Shown here piece after piece: positions 61,421 through 64,000 of a stretch of DNA of 64,000 bases. The DNA is taken from contig CM030834.1 in the NCBI GenBank assembly GCA_018105865.1, positions 7,915,168 to 7,979,167 on the forward strand. The letters run 5' to 3'. A program made the translations under genes and the position numbers. This stretch comes from Metaphire vulgaris. Its lineage: Eukaryota; Annelida; Clitellata; Crassiclitellata; Megascolecidae. Under the pieces are notes generated by a model. The model ran no database searches. It was not told where the DNA came from and saw nothing but the letters and a program-made list of their open reading frames with translations. How positions within the stretch are numbered: the stretch's first letter is position 1; the number at the start of each line of letters is the position of its first letter.

Positions 61421-61768
61421 CAGCGGTTCTCAACCTGTGGGTTGACTTCAAGGGGTCGAATGACGATTTGCCAGGGTCGCCTGAGGCCATCAGAAATATG
61501 GGGTTGTCTCTGTTCTTGTTATTGTACTAAATTTCCTCAGTGGTAGTTATGATGTACTCGTTGTTTTACTATAATTGTCATTCGAGGATAGACATGGAGA
61601 CAATCAAATAATAACGATTTCGAACATTTCGAACATTTTGATTGTCGTAGCATTATTATTTTTAGCAGTTTACATTGTGAACGAAAATAATTTGAACGTT
61701 GGGGGGTCGCCACATAATGGGGAATTGAATTAAAAGGGTCGCGGCACTAAAAAGGTTGAGAACCGCTG
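61421..61768. mobile_element. hAT MITE, Charlie/MER5-like ends
   Basis: Ends CAGCGGTTCTCAACCTGTGG and AAAAAGGTTGAGAACCGCTG are inverted repeats, with a perfect duplication ATTTAGGC (61413-61420 and 61769-61776). The subterminal GGTCGCGGCAC recalls mammalian MER5-type elements. Confidence 0.94.
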
Positions 61769-62181
61769 ATTTAGGCCTATTTAAGTTCACCCCTATCGGC
61801 CTTGGGCGTCCGTTCCATAAACCCTGGCATCTGGGGAAATTATGGGGATGCTTGGGCATTTCTTACATTTTTCTGAAGCACCTGCCCATCTGTTTTCAGC
61901 AACGAACAATGGTTTGCTGTTTTAGCAGAAGAGCATTGACAACTCTGGAATTTTAGAGTGTCCAATAGCATCGACCCTATCGCCGCCAGGGAGGCGTTAT
62001 ATTCTTTCATTGAATTCTGTATCAGATTTATATTCTTTCTGAAGGAACATAAACAATGCCCCTATTCAGGCGTGATTCAGCCAGTCATTCTTTCCCGAGA
62101 TATCCCTTCAGGCAAAATGGGTTTATGGGCAATTATTCGACACCTGCTATTAGTATCATGTTAACGTTACTTGTTTGCTTA

Positions 62182-62379
62182 CTTTGGCGTAGCCACGGGA
62201 GGGGGTTTGGGGGTTAGGACGGCTAGGTTTGGACGGCGCGAAAAAAATATGTTATGTACGTATTCCCAGGCAATTTTTATTTTTTGAGGCGATTTTTGGC
62301 GATTTTGGGGTGAAACCCTCCTGGCGGTTATCGATGACCTTTTTCAAAACCTCCTTCCGAAATCCTGGCTACGCCACTG
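62182..62379. mobile_element. MITE, GGCGTAGCC family
   Basis: TTTGGCGTAGCCACGGGAG at the left and CCTGGCTACGCCACTG at the right are inverted repeats. The left terminus is eroded and no target duplication was seen. Confidence 0.6.
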
Positions 62380-62609
62380 CTTCACGACAATTCAATCACT
62401 TCAGATGTTGAAAGGGGCATTTCAAATATGCATGTATACAATAAGCCACCAGAAATAAGAAATACAAAAAGTTATTTGAATCCATTGTAAGTTTAGACAC
62501 CTGACGAAATCAAATATGCATGTATACAATAAGCTACAAGAAATAAGATTGTTCCGAAGATCAGAGTTTCCAGCAACTTATTGACCAGTACCACTTCTGG
62601 TCGAAAGGG

Positions 62610-62612
<3 letters not shown>

Positions 62613-62668
<56 letters not shown>

Positions 62669-62728
62669 CATATATATTATAATGTAATATAATATGATAT
62701 GATATAATATAATATAATATAATATGTG
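62613..62728. repeat. (AT)n and ATAAT microsatellite
   Basis: A long AT run followed by ATAAT/ATGAT pentamers. Confidence 0.9.
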
Positions 62729-62868
62729 GCCAGCTTTGGCGCAGACGGGATGTCACTATTCCGGCGAAATTTAGACATATTTATTATTATTTACGCTGGA
62801 TAAATTATGCCCGCCAACGAACTGAGTTTACTTCCAAGCATAGAATATCCTCCTTAGTGGTTTGAGCG

Positions 62869-63006
62869 CAGGGCGCGATTTGTAGGGGAAGGGGGAATTC
62901 CCCACTGCCCAACTGCACCCCTACTGCTGCATCTTCCAACAACTACATTTCCCAAGCTCGACATATCCCCCCCACCCCACTGCTCCAGGTCACAAATCGC
63001 CACCTG
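62869..63006. mobile_element. hAT MITE, CAGGGTGCG family (short, intact ends)
   Basis: CAGGGCGCGATTTGTAGGGG to CACAAATCGCCACCTG, with a perfect duplication TTTGAGCG (62861-62868 and 63007-63014). It gives the uninterrupted family sequence used to interpret the split copy at 54119. Confidence 0.94.
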
Positions 63007-63014
63007 TTTGAGCG

Positions 63015-64000
63015 TACGCTACCCGGTCCAAGGAATATGATGCTGAAAGCCTTATCGAGAAATATGCGACCGCATCTACAGGCATTTGGGTCGGCTGAGA
63101 GTCAATTTAATTGCTTCTGTGACAAGACGATCAAAACGGTAATTTGCTTCATAGCGAGTGTGGTATGGTATGCAAGTGGGAGGTCAAATTGATGGCGTGC
63201 CTTTATTATTGACACATCCAATTGTCCAATGATTGCTTGTTGTCCTTCAGCGAACAATGAATGGTCTATGTCCTCCAGAAGCAATGGATAACTCAAAAAG
63301 GACTTCTCGGGTTTATGGAACGCTAGTGAGAGCCGGTTTTGCGGCTTTACGGGTCCACAGGGTTAAGCCATAAATGTAATAGTGCAATTGCAAGTTGCAA
63401 CAATTGAGAATCCGCAACTAAATTCAAGCAACTATCATTTAACATTAATACGGAGTTGCCATGGCAGGAATTGACGCAGATGTCTTGCCAGTTTTTGCCA
63501 GTTGGTGCATCTAAGGCGACAGGTCGCCCATCGAATAGGCATGTCCATTTTTCAACATAACTGGCAGGATTGAGCAGTGTCGGTGGTGGCCCATTAACAT
63601 TCATGAAAACAAGAGACGAAAGTGAGTTGATTTACAACTGGCGTATCATTTATATTCATGCGCGATAAACACTGCTCACATTCAGCTGACGAGATAGGCA
63701 GAATTTGAAGCAAGCACATTGCCGATTACTTTCACATTGTTCCTATAGGCCTACTATCGGAAATGACCCAAGGCTTGTGACGGCGGATCTACTTCGCACA
63801 GTTCTGCTAGGTAAACTATTGCTCTATCACCAAATAATGATCTGTCAATTTTATTGTGTGACCATGACGATATATAAATGTGACCAGCTGGGACTGGGAG
63901 AAAATGTACCGTTTGTGGGGTTCTTGAGTTACATATACTGCGTATATTGAGGTTATACTGTATTAGCTCAGTCACAGCAAAGTTTTAAAGAAATATACCT
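63015..64000. other. no gene firmly recognised; possible minus-strand exon
   Basis: A minus-strand frame at 63604-63347 (85 codons; LLNPASYVEKWTCLFDGRPV, then CHGNSVLMLNDSCLN) has protein-like composition with five Cys and three Trp. No splice partner or family was recognised. The remaining frames look random. Confidence 0.25.

Noticed and set aside
1..64000. CRISPR arrays, bacterial operons, phage genes
   Set aside because: Repeats here are microsatellites, minisatellites and transposons; the genes have introns; nothing prokaryotic is visible.

Overview
The window is animal nuclear DNA: AT-rich, with spliced genes, GT-AG introns and dense transposon debris. It is dominated by one complete gene on the + strand, IFT172, which encodes the intraflagellar transport 172 kDa subunit. 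I could follow 46 exons from the ATG at 6568 to the stop at 46881. They keep phase at every junction and give a 1752-residue protein, close to the vertebrate length of about 1750. The mix of CR1/L2-type LINEs, hAT MITEs, 5S- and tRNA-derived SINEs and a PIF/Harbinger element suggests a marine invertebrate, perhaps an echinoderm or hemichordate. The sequence alone does not fix the species.

Layout. 1-3.1 kb is repeats: a tRNA-type SINE, a broken LINE carrying a minisatellite, and two hAT MITEs. A small putative terminal exon of an unidentified upstream gene lies at 3462-3536. 3.5-6.4 kb is intergenic with a LINE 3' end and a MITE. The IFT172 promoter and 5'UTR precede 6568. The 40 kb gene carries its repeats only in introns: at least ten TIR elements, about ten LINE fragments (mostly antisense, several with microsatellite tails), two 5S-derived SINE copies and several tRNA-SINE pieces. 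Two introns use GC donors.

47.3-52.4 kb is a nearly intact PIF/Harbinger transposon. It has a HARBI1-like DDE transposase (+; one internal stop) and an antisense MADF-domain protein (-; intact), with interleaved exons. Guest transposons sit only in its introns. An internally deleted relative (52.4-53.1 kb) lies 36 bp away. 54.1-56.9 kb is a nest of three transposons that can be taken apart exactly by their target-site duplications: a pogo element with a PHD-like finger inside the duplication of a hAT MITE, itself inside another hAT MITE. 57-64 kb holds more MITEs, a SINE, simple repeats and a CpG-rich stretch; no gene there could be recognised.

The main biology is a conserved cilium gene beside a transposon-rich flank. 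MITE calls rest on terminal inverted repeats plus matching 8-bp target duplications read directly from the sequence. LINE calls rest on reverse-transcriptase-type peptide motifs in broken frames.
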